Translations under genes and position numbers: made by a program
Notes under the pieces: generated by a model
What the model saw: only the letters and a program-made list of their open reading frames with translations
The model's database searches: none
What the model was told of the DNA's origin: nothing
Shown: one piece after another, positions 55,861 through 64,000 of the stretch
Numbering within the stretch: position 1 is the first letter of the stretch
Layout of the letters: each line of letters starts with the position of its first letter
DNA from: JALSNL01 sp036479585
Lineage (GTDB): Bacteria > Bacteroidota > Ignavibacteria > Ignavibacteriales > Melioribacteraceae
Direction: 5' to 3'
Assembly: GCA_965224785.1 (NCBI GenBank)
Contig: OZ245062.1
Coordinates: forward strand, 3,658,001-3,722,000
DNA length: 64,000 nucleotides

Positions 55861-58190
55861 TTTAAGAGCAACATTTTTTTTGTTGATGTAAAACTGCCAG
55901 ATTTTAGTTGATAAAAATAAACCCCACTACTTAACTTTGATGCATCAAACTTAGCTTCATAATTGCCAGTAGGTTTTTTTTGATCCACAAGCGTTGCAAC
56001 TTCTTTGCCAAGTACATCATAAACTTTTAGCACAACACTCGAACTAAAGTTCGAGACTACATTTGGAATTGAATATTTTATTATTGTTGTTGAGTTAAAG
56101 GGATTAGGATAATTCTGAGATAAAGAAAATATTGTTGGAACATTATCGTTTTCATTTTCAACATCTGTTACAATTTCAAAATATTGTAAAATTCTTTTCA
56201 TTAAATCATTTCTAACATTCTCATCCCCAATAGTTTCATAGGCAAAAGAGAGATATACTAATCTACCAATTTGTAAACTATCTCCAAATGTTCCAGTATA
56301 TGCAATTCCACCTTTTCTAAAAACACTTTCTCTTTCGTAAGTATAATTTAATATTGTGGTTGCTCCATTTATTGGTTCAATATCATCTGGAGAATCTTCA
56401 GGATAAACTTCGCTAAACTTTGTGTTGAAATTATTAAACAAAGTTCCAGCTTCTCCATTTACTTCAAACAAAAGTGTGTTGCCATCATGTTCTAATTTTG
56501 ATTTTAAATACTGATGATAAAAGAGAGTGTCTGAAAATTCATTATGACTATGTTTTGTATCTAAATCCTGACCAATGTCATCACCAGTAATAAAAAGACT
56601 TCCTCCATTTTCTAAGTATTGAGCTATTTTAAATTGTTCGTTATTGCTTAATGTGTTATCTGCAATAGTCTCATCTCCAGTAAACCAAACAACCAAATCA
56701 TAATCTTGCAATTCTTTGCTTCCCTTAACAATTGCATCGTTTGAACAAGTTGAGATTGTAAAAGATCCATTGCTCTCAATTGCATTAAAATATGTTGAAC
56801 TAAAATAATGTTGAGGTTCTGTCCAACTTCCACCAGATGTATATCTATGAAATCCATCAACTATTAAAATATTTTTTGTGCCGTTTGAATTTACCGACAA
56901 AGAATAAATATCACTGTGTGGAGACTCGTTATTATTTGAATCAACCGCAACAATATAAAAGTAAAACCTATTTTGCGTTGACGAAACTAAAAAATCGCTT
57001 GGGTTACTAAACTGAATTCCGGTTTTGTTTTTATCCAACTTATTTTCATCTGCTGCAAGTTTCCAATTATCTAGTGAACCATCATCCGAATAGTAAAGTC
57101 TATATCCTTTCAGATTGCTTAACGCATATTTTTTCCAAGTAGCCGTAATTACAGAATTACTATCAACTGCAACATAGTTTAATTCAGGAGGAAGTTTAAT
57201 TATTGAAATTGGAAATAATTCTGAAGTTGTATTACCTCGTGTATCTTCAGAATAAATCTTTAACAAATAATTCCCCTCAAGTAAATTATCTGTATCTAAA
57301 TAATTATTAGATACAGAGAGTGTTGAGTTAATAGCTGCTTCACCACTTCCGTTTGTAAGCCAGTAAGTTGGGTTGCTAGTTGTTGCAATGCCCTTTACAA
57401 ATACTCGATGTACATAACTATTGCTCGGCAATCTGTAAAACCTATACTTGTCTCCAATGTTGTTGGGTTCAAAAACTATTGTTGATGTATCGGCAGATAA
57501 AATTTTGTAACCAAGAAGGTATGTACCATTGTTGGTGTGTACAGAACTTGAGCCATTTCTTTCTCTAACTTGAATTTGAATATCAACTTTACCACTAAGT
57601 TGATTTGAGGCTATTGGACTACTGCTAGTATTATCTTTGTAAAACATCAAAGAGGACTTTGTTATTATGGGACTCTTTGTATCGGTAAATGGAGTTAATC
57701 CACCGTCGGGTCTAATAGGATTTATTGCAGTTCCAAGAGCTCCTGAATTTTGATCTACTAGCTCCCTTTCTATTAAATGAACGTGAGCCGCACCAACATA
57801 TATTGTTCCAATTATAGTTTGTCCTGCTGTTACTTGCTGACCAATAGAAAGTGATGGAGAAGGAACAACGTGAAAATAAGTAAGGTGTTTTTTCTTTCCA
57901 TTTATAATTGACTTAACATTAATATACGAGTTATAACCATTGTTTACTTTGTTGTGAACGATTCCACTTATTGATGGGTAAACTGGGTTTCCGTCTGGCT
58001 CACCAATATCAACAGCATTATGAAAGTGATCGCTACTACCAGTATTCCTAAACTCCCCGAAAGCTCCATTTATACTTTGGCTTGAATTTAAAGGCTGTAC
58101 TGGCCAAGGATACGTAGTTGTATCTAATTGACTATGAATTGAAATAAACGTACAAATAAAAATGAGAGTAGAAAAAATTCTAAATTGCAT
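55857..58190 (-). CDS. Secreted M23 peptidase with amidotransferase-like domain and T9SS sorting domain
   Basis: The 777-residue protein has a signal peptide (about 1-20). An M23/LytM domain (about 28-150) keeps the zinc ligands His57-x3-Asp61 (HNAVD) and His136-x-His138. Two or more fibronectin-III-like domains follow (about 180-430). Then a GATase1/ThuA-like domain (about 440-665; NILIVDGFHRY, DLVVWFTGDET, YLENGGSLFITGDDIGQD) and the C-terminal T9SS type-A sorting domain (LSQNYPNPFNSTTIIKYSIP to FTSTKKMLLLK). It is likely a surface peptidoglycan or peptide hydrolase. The combination is unusual. Confidence 0.85.
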   Translation of the reverse strand: MQFRIFSTLIFICTFISIHSQLDTTTYPWPVQPLNSSQSINGAFGEFRNTGSSDHFHNAVDIGEPDGNPVYPSISGIVHNKVNNGYNSYINVKSIINGKKKHLTYFHVVPSPSLSIGQQVTAGQTIIGTIYVGAAHVHLIERELVDQNSGALGTAINPIRPDGGLTPFTDTKSPIITKSSLMFYKDNTSSSPIASNQLSGKVDIQIQVRERNGSSSVHTNNGTYLLGYKILSADTSTIVFEPNNIGDKYRFYRLPSNSYVHRVFVKGIATTSNPTYWLTNGSGEAAINSTLSVSNNYLDTDNLLEGNYLLKIYSEDTRGNTTSELFPISIIKLPPELNYVAVDSNSVITATWKKYALSNLKGYRLYYSDDGSLDNWKLAADENKLDKNKTGIQFSNPSDFLVSSTQNRFYFYIVAVDSNNNESPHSDIYSLSVNSNGTKNILIVDGFHRYTSGGSWTEPQHYFSSTYFNAIESNGSFTISTCSNDAIVKGSKELQDYDLVVWFTGDETIADNTLSNNEQFKIAQYLENGGSLFITGDDIGQDLDTKHSHNEFSDTLFYHQYLKSKLEHDGNTLLFEVNGEAGTLFNNFNTKFSEVYPEDSPDDIEPINGATTILNYTYERESVFRKGGIAYTGTFGDSLQIGRLVYLSFAYETIGDENVRNDLMKRILQYFEIVTDVENENDNVPTIFSLSQNYPNPFNSTTIIKYSIPNVVSNFSSSVVLKVYDVLGKEVATLVDQKKPTGNYEAKFDASKLSSGVYFYQLKSGSFTSTKKMLLLK

Positions 58191-58252
58191 ATTTTAAGAT
58201 AATGATATTTTGGTTGCTATAAAATTGAAATGAATTTTATGGTGAAATATTT

Positions 58253-59896
58253 CTACATATTAAAGATTACAGAAAAAGTTGTTCCAATATTTTTTTTACT
58301 TTTAACTTTAATTTCAGCATTGTTTAGGTCAGCATATTTTTTTACTAACGAAAGACCAAGCCCCAACCCTTCATACGAACGAGTGTATCCCTGCTCTTCT
58401 TGAGAAAAAGCATCAAACATTGTTGGTATATATTCTTCCGCAATACCAATACCAGTATCAGTTACATCAATTTGAATATTACCTAATTCATTAATAAATG
58501 TTTTAACAGTTACACTTCCCTTCTTTGTATATTTAATTGAGTTATCAATTAAATTCATAAAAAGTTGACTAACGGAATAACTATCACAAACCAGTCTTAG
58601 AGGTTTTTTAGGAATTATTAAGTTAAGAGAAAGATTTTTCTTTTTTGCATTTTTGCTTAATTCATTTATAGTAGGATTCAAAATCTCTGAAATAATATCA
58701 ACTTCGGTAAGATCAATTTTATATTGCTGATTTTTTATTTTGGAAATATTTAATAGAAGTTCTATTGTTCTAGTAAGCCTGTTGCCACCTCGCTCAATAA
58801 ACTCAAATGTTTCCGCAAGTTCATCACTAATTGTATCTTTTAGTTCCTCTTTAATTAGTGAAGAAAAGCTAAGTATGGAATTAAGTGGCGTTCTAATTTC
58901 ATGAGAAATTTGAGCAAGAAACTCCGACTTTAACCTTGCAGACTCTTCTGCTTTTTCCTTCTCTAATATTAGTTGTTCTTCATATTTCTTTCTCTCAAGG
59001 ACCCTTGTAATATGTGAAGCAACTAACTCCAACACTTCTTTATTTTCATGTGTGTAAATAGTTCCATTAAAATCCTTAATAATAATAGAACCAATAAGTT
59101 CTTCTTTAATCTTTAGAGGAACTCCAACAATGGAATGAGGTTGAATTTTATACTGGGGAAGATATTTATTATCAACAAGAGAATTGATTTTACCTTCGTC
59201 TAATAATATTGAGTTACCCGTTTTTTGTAAATAATTAAATTCATAACTCAAATATTTTTCTTCGTTTAAACTAAATTCATTTAGTACAAATGGGAAAGAC
59301 AATTTTTCTTTCGATTCATTTTTCAAACAAATTGCAAAATTTTTAACTGGCATCAATTGACTAACAGCTTTATGAATTGAAATATATAGTTCATTTGTAG
59401 AAATTGATGAACTAGCTAACTTAGAAATTTTTAGTAAGACTGATTGAATAAGTTCAGACTTTAGTCTATCCGAAATATCAATTGCCGAAGTTATTCTTAA
59501 GCCATTTCCATTTTCATCATTTACTCTTGTATTATTTGTCTGAATATAAAAATAAGTTCCATTTTTATGTTTAACTTTTTCTTCTGCTTTTAAATCACTA
59601 GTTCCATTAAATATTTTTTTATGATTTTTTTTAATTAAACTAATTGAACCTGGAGTTGTAATTATTTTAAAGTGCTGCCCTATAAGTTCGTCTGAAGTAT
59701 AACCAAACATTTTCGAGTAAGTAGAATTAACCTTTTTAATAGTTCCAGAAGTATCTACTATACAAATTCCGTTTGGGTTTTTATCAAAAATAGTTTTTAA
59801 ATATTTCTGATTTTCTTCTTGGAAGAAATTTTCTTTTCCCTGTTGAGTTTTTAATATGTTTTGTTTCGTTTTCAATAGAGCTATTTTTGTTGACAT
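58253..59896 (-). CDS. Soluble PAS-GAF sensor histidine kinase
   Basis: The 547-residue protein has a PAS domain (about 33-150; IFDKNPNGICIVDTSG, MFGYTSDELIGQHF), a GAF domain (about 165-310), a coiled-coil linker and a HisKA/HATPase_c core. The H-box is QISHEIRTPLNSILSF; N-, G1- and G2-boxes are NLIDNSIKYTKKG, VTDTGIGIAEEY and EGLGLGLSLVKKYADL. No membrane helix or receiver domain is present, so it senses a cytoplasmic signal. No cognate regulator is adjacent; it is divergent from the ferredoxin unit. Confidence 0.9.
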   Translation of the reverse strand: MSTKIALLKTKQNILKTQQGKENFFQEENQKYLKTIFDKNPNGICIVDTSGTIKKVNSTYSKMFGYTSDELIGQHFKIITTPGSISLIKKNHKKIFNGTSDLKAEEKVKHKNGTYFYIQTNNTRVNDENGNGLRITSAIDISDRLKSELIQSVLLKISKLASSSISTNELYISIHKAVSQLMPVKNFAICLKNESKEKLSFPFVLNEFSLNEEKYLSYEFNYLQKTGNSILLDEGKINSLVDNKYLPQYKIQPHSIVGVPLKIKEELIGSIIIKDFNGTIYTHENKEVLELVASHITRVLERKKYEEQLILEKEKAEESARLKSEFLAQISHEIRTPLNSILSFSSLIKEELKDTISDELAETFEFIERGGNRLTRTIELLLNISKIKNQQYKIDLTEVDIISEILNPTINELSKNAKKKNLSLNLIIPKKPLRLVCDSYSVSQLFMNLIDNSIKYTKKGSVTVKTFINELGNIQIDVTDTGIGIAEEYIPTMFDAFSQEEQGYTRSYEGLGLGLSLVKKYADLNNAEIKVKSKKNIGTTFSVIFNM

Positions 59897-60021
59897 TTTT
59901 TATGGGTACTATATCATCGTAGATAAAGAATTCTTTTAAAGGGTAAAGCTTTTATTATCCTTTCAAAAGAGAGTCTCTTTGATTATTTTTCGTTTTCTCA
60001 AATTTAAGAAAGGTTGTTGCC

Positions 60022-60225
60022 TTGTTGATGATAGAAATTTTACCAGATAAATGTGATTTTTGTGGATGTTGTGTTGGTATTTGTCCTGAAGATGCAATTG
60101 AGTTAAAAGAAGCTAACATATCTATTATAGAAGAGCTTTGTACAAATTGTAAAAAATGTGTTTGGTCCTGCCCAATTGAAGTATTAAAATTTAATAGAGA
60201 TGGAGTTGAGGTAAATAATAAATGA
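60022..60225 (+). CDS. 2[4Fe-4S] ferredoxin-like protein
   Basis: The 67-residue protein has two complete CxxCxxCxxxC motifs: Cys11, 14, 17, 21 and Cys40, 43, 46, 50. TTG at 60022 fits an AAAGG eight bases upstream; the ATG at 60028 is an alternative. It overlaps the flavoprotein gene by 4 bp (ATGA), which suggests it is the electron donor of that enzyme. Confidence 0.88.
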   Translation: MLMIEILPDKCDFCGCCVGICPEDAIELKEANISIIEELCTNCKKCVWSCPIEVLKFNRDGVEVNNK

Positions 60226-61391
60226 AAGACTTTTATGATGTAATTGTTGTTGGTGGAGGACCAGCTGGCTCAATGGCAGCAAGGTTTGCGGCTGAGCAAG
60301 GTGTCTCAGTTCTGATGTTAGAAAAAGATAGAGATATTGGTTACCCTGTTAGATGTGGAGAGGCAGTTAGTGAAGAAGGAATTTCTGAATTTATTGATAT
60401 TGACAAACGATGGATTTCAACCGAAATTGATAAGTTTAGTTTTATTGCTCCAGATGAAACAGAAGTAACTATTCCACTTGAAGGTAAAGGCTATATTTTA
60501 GAGAGAAAAATATTTGATTACGCTTTAGCCGAATCTGCAGCAATTGCTGGAGCAGAAATTTTAACTAAAGCTTATGTATATGATTTGCTTTTTGATGATG
60601 ACAAAGTATGTGGAGTTAAAGTTGAAATTGCCGGGGACAAAAAAAAAATAAGATCTAAAATTGTTATTGGTGCAGATGGAGTTGAATCCCGAGTTGGTAG
60701 ATGGGGCGGAATAAAAACCTATACAGATTTTAGAGATATGGAAAGTGGTGTGCAAATTACTGCTTCCAATATTCCAGTAAATCAAAACACATTGTTCTTT
60801 TATTTTGGAAAAGAGGTTGCTCCCGAAGGTTACTTTTGGATTTTCCCAAAAGGAAATAATTTAGCAAATATTGGTCTTGGTGTAAGTGGATTGATTGGCA
60901 AAAAAAAATCCGCATTAGCTTACTTGAATGATTTTATGGAAAAGCATTATCCAGATGCCCCAATATTAACAAGGGTTGCTGGTGGTATTCCCTGTACAAT
61001 TACCTTAGAAAAAATTGTTACTGATGGCTTGATGCTTGTTGGCGATGCTGCTAGACAAGTCAATCCACTTTCTGGCGGAGGAATTGCAACTGGAATGATT
61101 GGTGGAAGTATTGCCGGAAGAGTTGCCGGAGAAGCAATTAAACAGAATAATCTTTCTCACATTTACAGTTATGAAAAAGATTGGAATAACAGATTAGGGA
61201 AACGTCATAAAACATTTGATAATCTTAAAAATGGAATTTTTCATTTTACTGATGATAAATTTAATAGTATTGCTAAATCAATAACCAAAGTACCGTTTGA
61301 CAAAAGAACTCTAGGGAGAGTATTCCAAGTTGCTCTGGTAAACAATCCATCACTTCTTCTTGATGTAGCAAAGGCATTTTTCAAAAAATGA
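60222..61391 (+). CDS. Geranylgeranyl-reductase-family flavoprotein
   Basis: The 389-residue FAD protein has the dinucleotide fold VIVVGGGPAGSMAARFA, the family-typical YPVRCGEAVSEEGI, GADGVESRVGRW, YFWIFPKGNNLANIGLGV and LVGDAARQVNPLSGGGIATGM. Members reduce isoprenoid double bonds in chlorophylls, archaeal lipids or menaquinone tails, often with ferredoxin. The gene is coupled to a ferredoxin gene upstream and overlaps a kinase gene downstream by 4 bp. Since a full menaquinone operon lies 10 kb away, reduction of the quinone tail is a reasonable guess. Confidence 0.87.
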   Translation: MKDFYDVIVVGGGPAGSMAARFAAEQGVSVLMLEKDRDIGYPVRCGEAVSEEGISEFIDIDKRWISTEIDKFSFIAPDETEVTIPLEGKGYILERKIFDYALAESAAIAGAEILTKAYVYDLLFDDDKVCGVKVEIAGDKKKIRSKIVIGADGVESRVGRWGGIKTYTDFRDMESGVQITASNIPVNQNTLFFYFGKEVAPEGYFWIFPKGNNLANIGLGVSGLIGKKKSALAYLNDFMEKHYPDAPILTRVAGGIPCTITLEKIVTDGLMLVGDAARQVNPLSGGGIATGMIGGSIAGRVAGEAIKQNNLSHIYSYEKDWNNRLGKRHKTFDNLKNGIFHFTDDKFNSIAKSITKVPFDKRTLGRVFQVALVNNPSLLLDVAKAFFKK

Positions 61392-62926
61392 AAAATTATA
61401 TTTTAGAATTAATAAATAGCAAAGCTGCTGATATTATTAACCGAGGCAAATCTAAGCACTCAAATGACTTAAAAGTCTATTCCGAAATACAAATTACGAA
61501 TGTGCTAAATATAGTTTTAGAATCATTTAAATTTTTATTAGAAAATAATACCGAAAAGCTGACAGAAGAAAAACTACTAAAACTCAACTCTACCTTTTTA
61601 ATCAATAATATTTCCAAAGAAGAGGTTACTAAATTTTTTAGTAGTTGTAAAAATGCAATATTAAATGAAGTTGAAGAACAGAATAGAGAAGAAAAGTTTT
61701 CTAACTTATTTTACTTTGTTGATTCCAAAATAAACTTAATGTACTCTGATTATTTATGGTTTTGTATCAAAGATGATACAAAAGAGTTGGTTAAAGAGAA
61801 AGAACTTATTGACAAACGATTTGAACTAAACCAGCAATACTTAGAAAATATTTTACACTATTCAGATTCTGCAATTATGGTTATTGGGATAAGTGAAGAG
61901 TTTATAGCTTGGAATAAAGGAGCCGAAAAAATATTCGGTTACACAAAAAAAGATATTCTTGGTAAAAAATCTTCCTTCCTTTTACCTGAAGACGACAAAT
62001 ACAAAGATGAACTTTATGATATAATTGCCGAGGTTGATAAAAAAGGATCTTCTAAAATTGTTAATACAGAACGCAAAACTAAAACTGGGAAAATAATTCC
62101 AGTACAATTACACGTTGCAAAATTACCTGGCAAGGATAATGAATATACTGGACGAACTGTTGTTATCACTGATGTTACTGAGGTTAGAAAATTACAACAA
62201 CAAGTCGATCAATCCGAAAAGCTTGCTGTTATTGGGCAATTAGCTGCCGGAGTTGCTCACGAAATAGGAAATCCCTTAACTTCAATTTCTTCCTTAGTTC
62301 AAATTTTACAAAGACGTTATGAAGATGAGTTTGCAAGTGATAAATTAAGTAGCATCAAAAGTAATATTGATAGAATTTCTAAAATTGTAAGAGAACTGGT
62401 TGATTTATCAAGACCTCCTAGTCACGACGAATTGTTTACGCAAATTTCAGACGTGGTAAGAACAGCTATGGGAATTGTAAAGTATGATAAACGAGTTAAG
62501 AATGTGATTTTTGAAACAGACTTTGAATTAAATTTGCCAGCTACAAAAATAGTACCTGATCAATTACTACAAGTATTTATAAATATTCTTATAAACGCAT
62601 TAGATGCAATTGAAGGAGAAGGAACAATCTCAGTAAAAACAAGTGGCGATACAGAAAACATTTATGTTGACATTAATGATAATGGTGTTGGTATTTCTGA
62701 AAAAGAAATTGGCAAAATTTTTAATCCTTTTTACACAACTAAAGAAGTTGGGAAGGGTACAGGGCTTGGACTTTCTGTAAGTTATGGAATAATAAAAAGA
62801 TTCAATGGTAATATTTCTGTTACTAGCAATGTTGCCAAAGGTAGTAATTTCAAAATTGAAATTCCTATTTATAAAGTTAAGTTAAAACCGGAAAGGACTA
62901 ATGGGAACGAACATACTTATAGTTGA
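61388..62926 (+). CDS. PAS sensor histidine kinase (NtrB-like)
   Basis: The 512-residue protein has no membrane helix. A helical N-terminal region (about 1-150) carries no recognised domain. A PAS domain follows (about 155-275; LHYSDSAIMVIGISEEFIAW, IFGYTKKDILGKKS), then HisKA with the H-box GVAHEIGNPLTSISSLV and HATPase_c with NILINALDAIEGEG, DINDNGVGISEKE and GKGTGLGLSVSYGI. It overlaps the sigma-54 activator gene by 26 bp, so the two form a cognate pair, and overlaps the flavoprotein gene by 4 bp. Confidence 0.9.
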   Translation: MKNYILELINSKAADIINRGKSKHSNDLKVYSEIQITNVLNIVLESFKFLLENNTEKLTEEKLLKLNSTFLINNISKEEVTKFFSSCKNAILNEVEEQNREEKFSNLFYFVDSKINLMYSDYLWFCIKDDTKELVKEKELIDKRFELNQQYLENILHYSDSAIMVIGISEEFIAWNKGAEKIFGYTKKDILGKKSSFLLPEDDKYKDELYDIIAEVDKKGSSKIVNTERKTKTGKIIPVQLHVAKLPGKDNEYTGRTVVITDVTEVRKLQQQVDQSEKLAVIGQLAAGVAHEIGNPLTSISSLVQILQRRYEDEFASDKLSSIKSNIDRISKIVRELVDLSRPPSHDELFTQISDVVRTAMGIVKYDKRVKNVIFETDFELNLPATKIVPDQLLQVFINILINALDAIEGEGTISVKTSGDTENIYVDINDNGVGISEKEIGKIFNPFYTTKEVGKGTGLGLSVSYGIIKRFNGNISVTSNVAKGSNFKIEIPIYKVKLKPERTNGNEHTYS

Positions 62927-64000
62927 TGATGCAAAAGATATAAGAGAATCGCTACAAATGTTTTTAAGCGAAGAAGGATTTTCTACTGATAATGCTTCTA
63001 ACGGAATTGAAGCATTAAAAAAAATTGAAACGAACAAATACGATCTAGTTCTTACTGATTTGAAAATGCCTGAAATGGGAGGAATTGAATTGCTCGAAAA
63101 AAGTTCGCTATTATCTCCCGATACTTTCTTCATTGTAATGACAGCTTACGCTACTGTAGATACGGCTATTAATGCTTTACGAAATGGAGCTTATGACTAT
63201 CTGAATAAACCGTTTGAGTTTGATATCGTACTGATAAAAATCAAAAAGCTTTTTGATTTCAAAAATCTTTCAGCGGAAAATAAATATTTACGTCAACGAA
63301 TTTCTTCATCTGGAGATTTTCATAATATAATTGGTAGAAGTAAACCAATGAAAGAAATTTTTGATGTAATTACTCAAGTCGCTCCAACAAATAGTAACGT
63401 TCTTATATTTGGTGGAAGTGGAACTGGTAAAGAGCTTATCGCAAAAGCACTTCACTATAACAGTAAAAATAAAGACAGAATATTTCTTCCTATTAACTGC
63501 GGAGCAATTTCAGAGAACTTAATTGAAAGCGAATTATTTGGTCATAAAAAAGGATCATTTACTGGAGCGATAAACGACAAGGACGGACTATTTAAAGTTG
63601 CTGATGGCGGAACTTTATTCTTAGATGAAATTGGTGATCTACCTTTAAACTTACAAGTAAAAATATTACGAGCAATTGAAGACAAAGAATTTTTACCAGT
63701 AGGTGGAATAAAAACGGTTAAGACAAATGTAAGAATTATTGCTGCAACAAATCAAAATGTATTAGATAAAATTGCAGATGGAACTTTTAGAGAAGACTTA
63801 TACTACAGACTTAATGTTGTTGAGATCAAACTACCTTCCCTTAATGAAAGAAAAGAGGACATTCCATTGTTGGTAAATCATTTTGTAGAAAAGTATTGTA
63901 ATGAAATGGGTAAACCAATTTTAGGTGTAAATAATGAAGCAATGAAAAAGTTAGTTGACTATACTTGGAAGGGAAACGTAAGAGAATTAGAAAACATAAT
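62901..64000 (+). CDS. NtrC-family sigma-54-dependent response regulator, truncated by window end
   Basis: The visible 366 codons start at the ATG at 62901, preceded by AAAGGA, and overlap the kinase gene. The receiver domain (about 1-120) has the acidic pair Asp9-Asp10 and phosphorylation site Asp53 in VLTDLKMPEMGG. The AAA+ domain has Walker A GGSGTGKE, the sigma-54 contact loop GSFTGA (GAFTGA variant with Ser at the second place), Walker B GGTLFLDEIGDL, and the sensor region FREDLYYRLNVV. The DNA-binding domain lies beyond the window. It should activate sigma-54 promoters in response to the kinase upstream. Confidence 0.93.
   Translation, partial: MGTNILIVDDAKDIRESLQMFLSEEGFSTDNASNGIEALKKIETNKYDLVLTDLKMPEMGGIELLEKSSLLSPDTFFIVMTAYATVDTAINALRNGAYDYLNKPFEFDIVLIKIKKLFDFKNLSAENKYLRQRISSSGDFHNIIGRSKPMKEIFDVITQVAPTNSNVLIFGGSGTGKELIAKALHYNSKNKDRIFLPINCGAISENLIESELFGHKKGSFTGAINDKDGLFKVADGGTLFLDEIGDLPLNLQVKILRAIEDKEFLPVGGIKTVKTNVRIIAATNQNVLDKIADGTFREDLYYRLNVVEIKLPSLNERKEDIPLLVNHFVEKYCNEMGKPILGVNNEAMKKLVDYTWKGNVRELENI

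Noticed and set aside
1..64000. CRISPR array, tRNA or rRNA genes, prophage, intact insertion sequence
   Set aside because: I found no regularly spaced direct repeats, cloverleaf-like sequences, rRNA wording, phage structural genes or transposase in any part of the window.

Overview
This is an AT-rich (roughly 70% A+T) chromosomal segment from a member of the Bacteroidota/Chlorobiota/Ignavibacteriota assemblage, most likely a non-photosynthetic Ignavibacteria-like organism. Two secreted proteins end in type IX secretion (T9SS) type-A sorting domains of the 'QNYPNPFNPTT' kind. There are two DUF5916 outer-membrane proteins, a FISUMP-domain protein, Omp28/PEGA and DUF2807 lipoproteins, a membrane-embedded AraC regulator, and a UvrA of the Bacteroidetes-like subtype. 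Most genes lack a strong Shine-Dalgarno sequence and several start with TTG. No rRNA, tRNA, CRISPR array, prophage or intact insertion sequence was found.

Layout. 1-1.6 kb: gene ends, a start-less membrane-protein remnant and a PEGA/thioredoxin-like lipoprotein. 1.7-6.2 kb: an acylating aldehyde dehydrogenase with a C-terminal tail resembling a microcompartment encapsulation peptide, and uvrA. 6.5-9.7 kb: three exported proteins (FISUMP, T9SS cargo, beta-barrel) around a regulatory region with several perfect palindromes. 10-12 kb: PpiD-like periplasmic foldase. 12.2-19.4 kb: a histidine operon on the minus strand (hisG-D-C-B-H-A-F-IE) preceded by a leader peptide with clustered His codons and an attenuator; only a histidinol-phosphatase is missing. 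Every larger gap inside this operon carries a short inverted-repeat element. 19.7-29.9 kb: DUF2807 lipoprotein, uvrB, shikimate genes aroK-aroB with a family-10 glycosyl-hydrolase-like gene, an AraC regulator, a DUF5916 protein and a GroES-like protein. 29.9-42 kb: a DUF2281/PIN toxin-antitoxin pair, an M2/M3-type peptidase, a polytopic membrane protein, a second DUF5916 protein, a frameshifted serine hydrolase, recQ, prmA, a MarR regulator and a YgjP-like metallopeptidase.

42.1-50.5 kb is a menaquinone operon, menF-D-H-B-A-C-E. A hotdog thioesterase at 52.6 kb is a good candidate for the DHNA-CoA hydrolase (MenI), leaving only the final methyltransferase unseen. Between them lies a minus-strand accessory locus: a PIN-GNAT-PUA-like gene, now split into two frames, plus a separate ASCH-domain protein. 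53-58 kb encodes a membrane-anchored thioredoxin, a MORN-repeat protein, and a secreted M23 peptidase with an overlapping beta-propeller-like partner. 58-64 kb encodes a soluble PAS/GAF histidine kinase and a tightly overlapping set: two-cluster ferredoxin, geranylgeranyl-reductase-family flavoprotein, PAS histidine kinase and an NtrC-type sigma-54 activator truncated by the window end.

The most interesting items are the his leader/attenuator, the split PIN-GNAT-PUA/ASCH locus, the ferredoxin-flavoprotein-kinase-activator set, the aldehyde dehydrogenase tail, the operator cluster at 8.5-8.75 kb, and the repeats that have entered the his and men operons.
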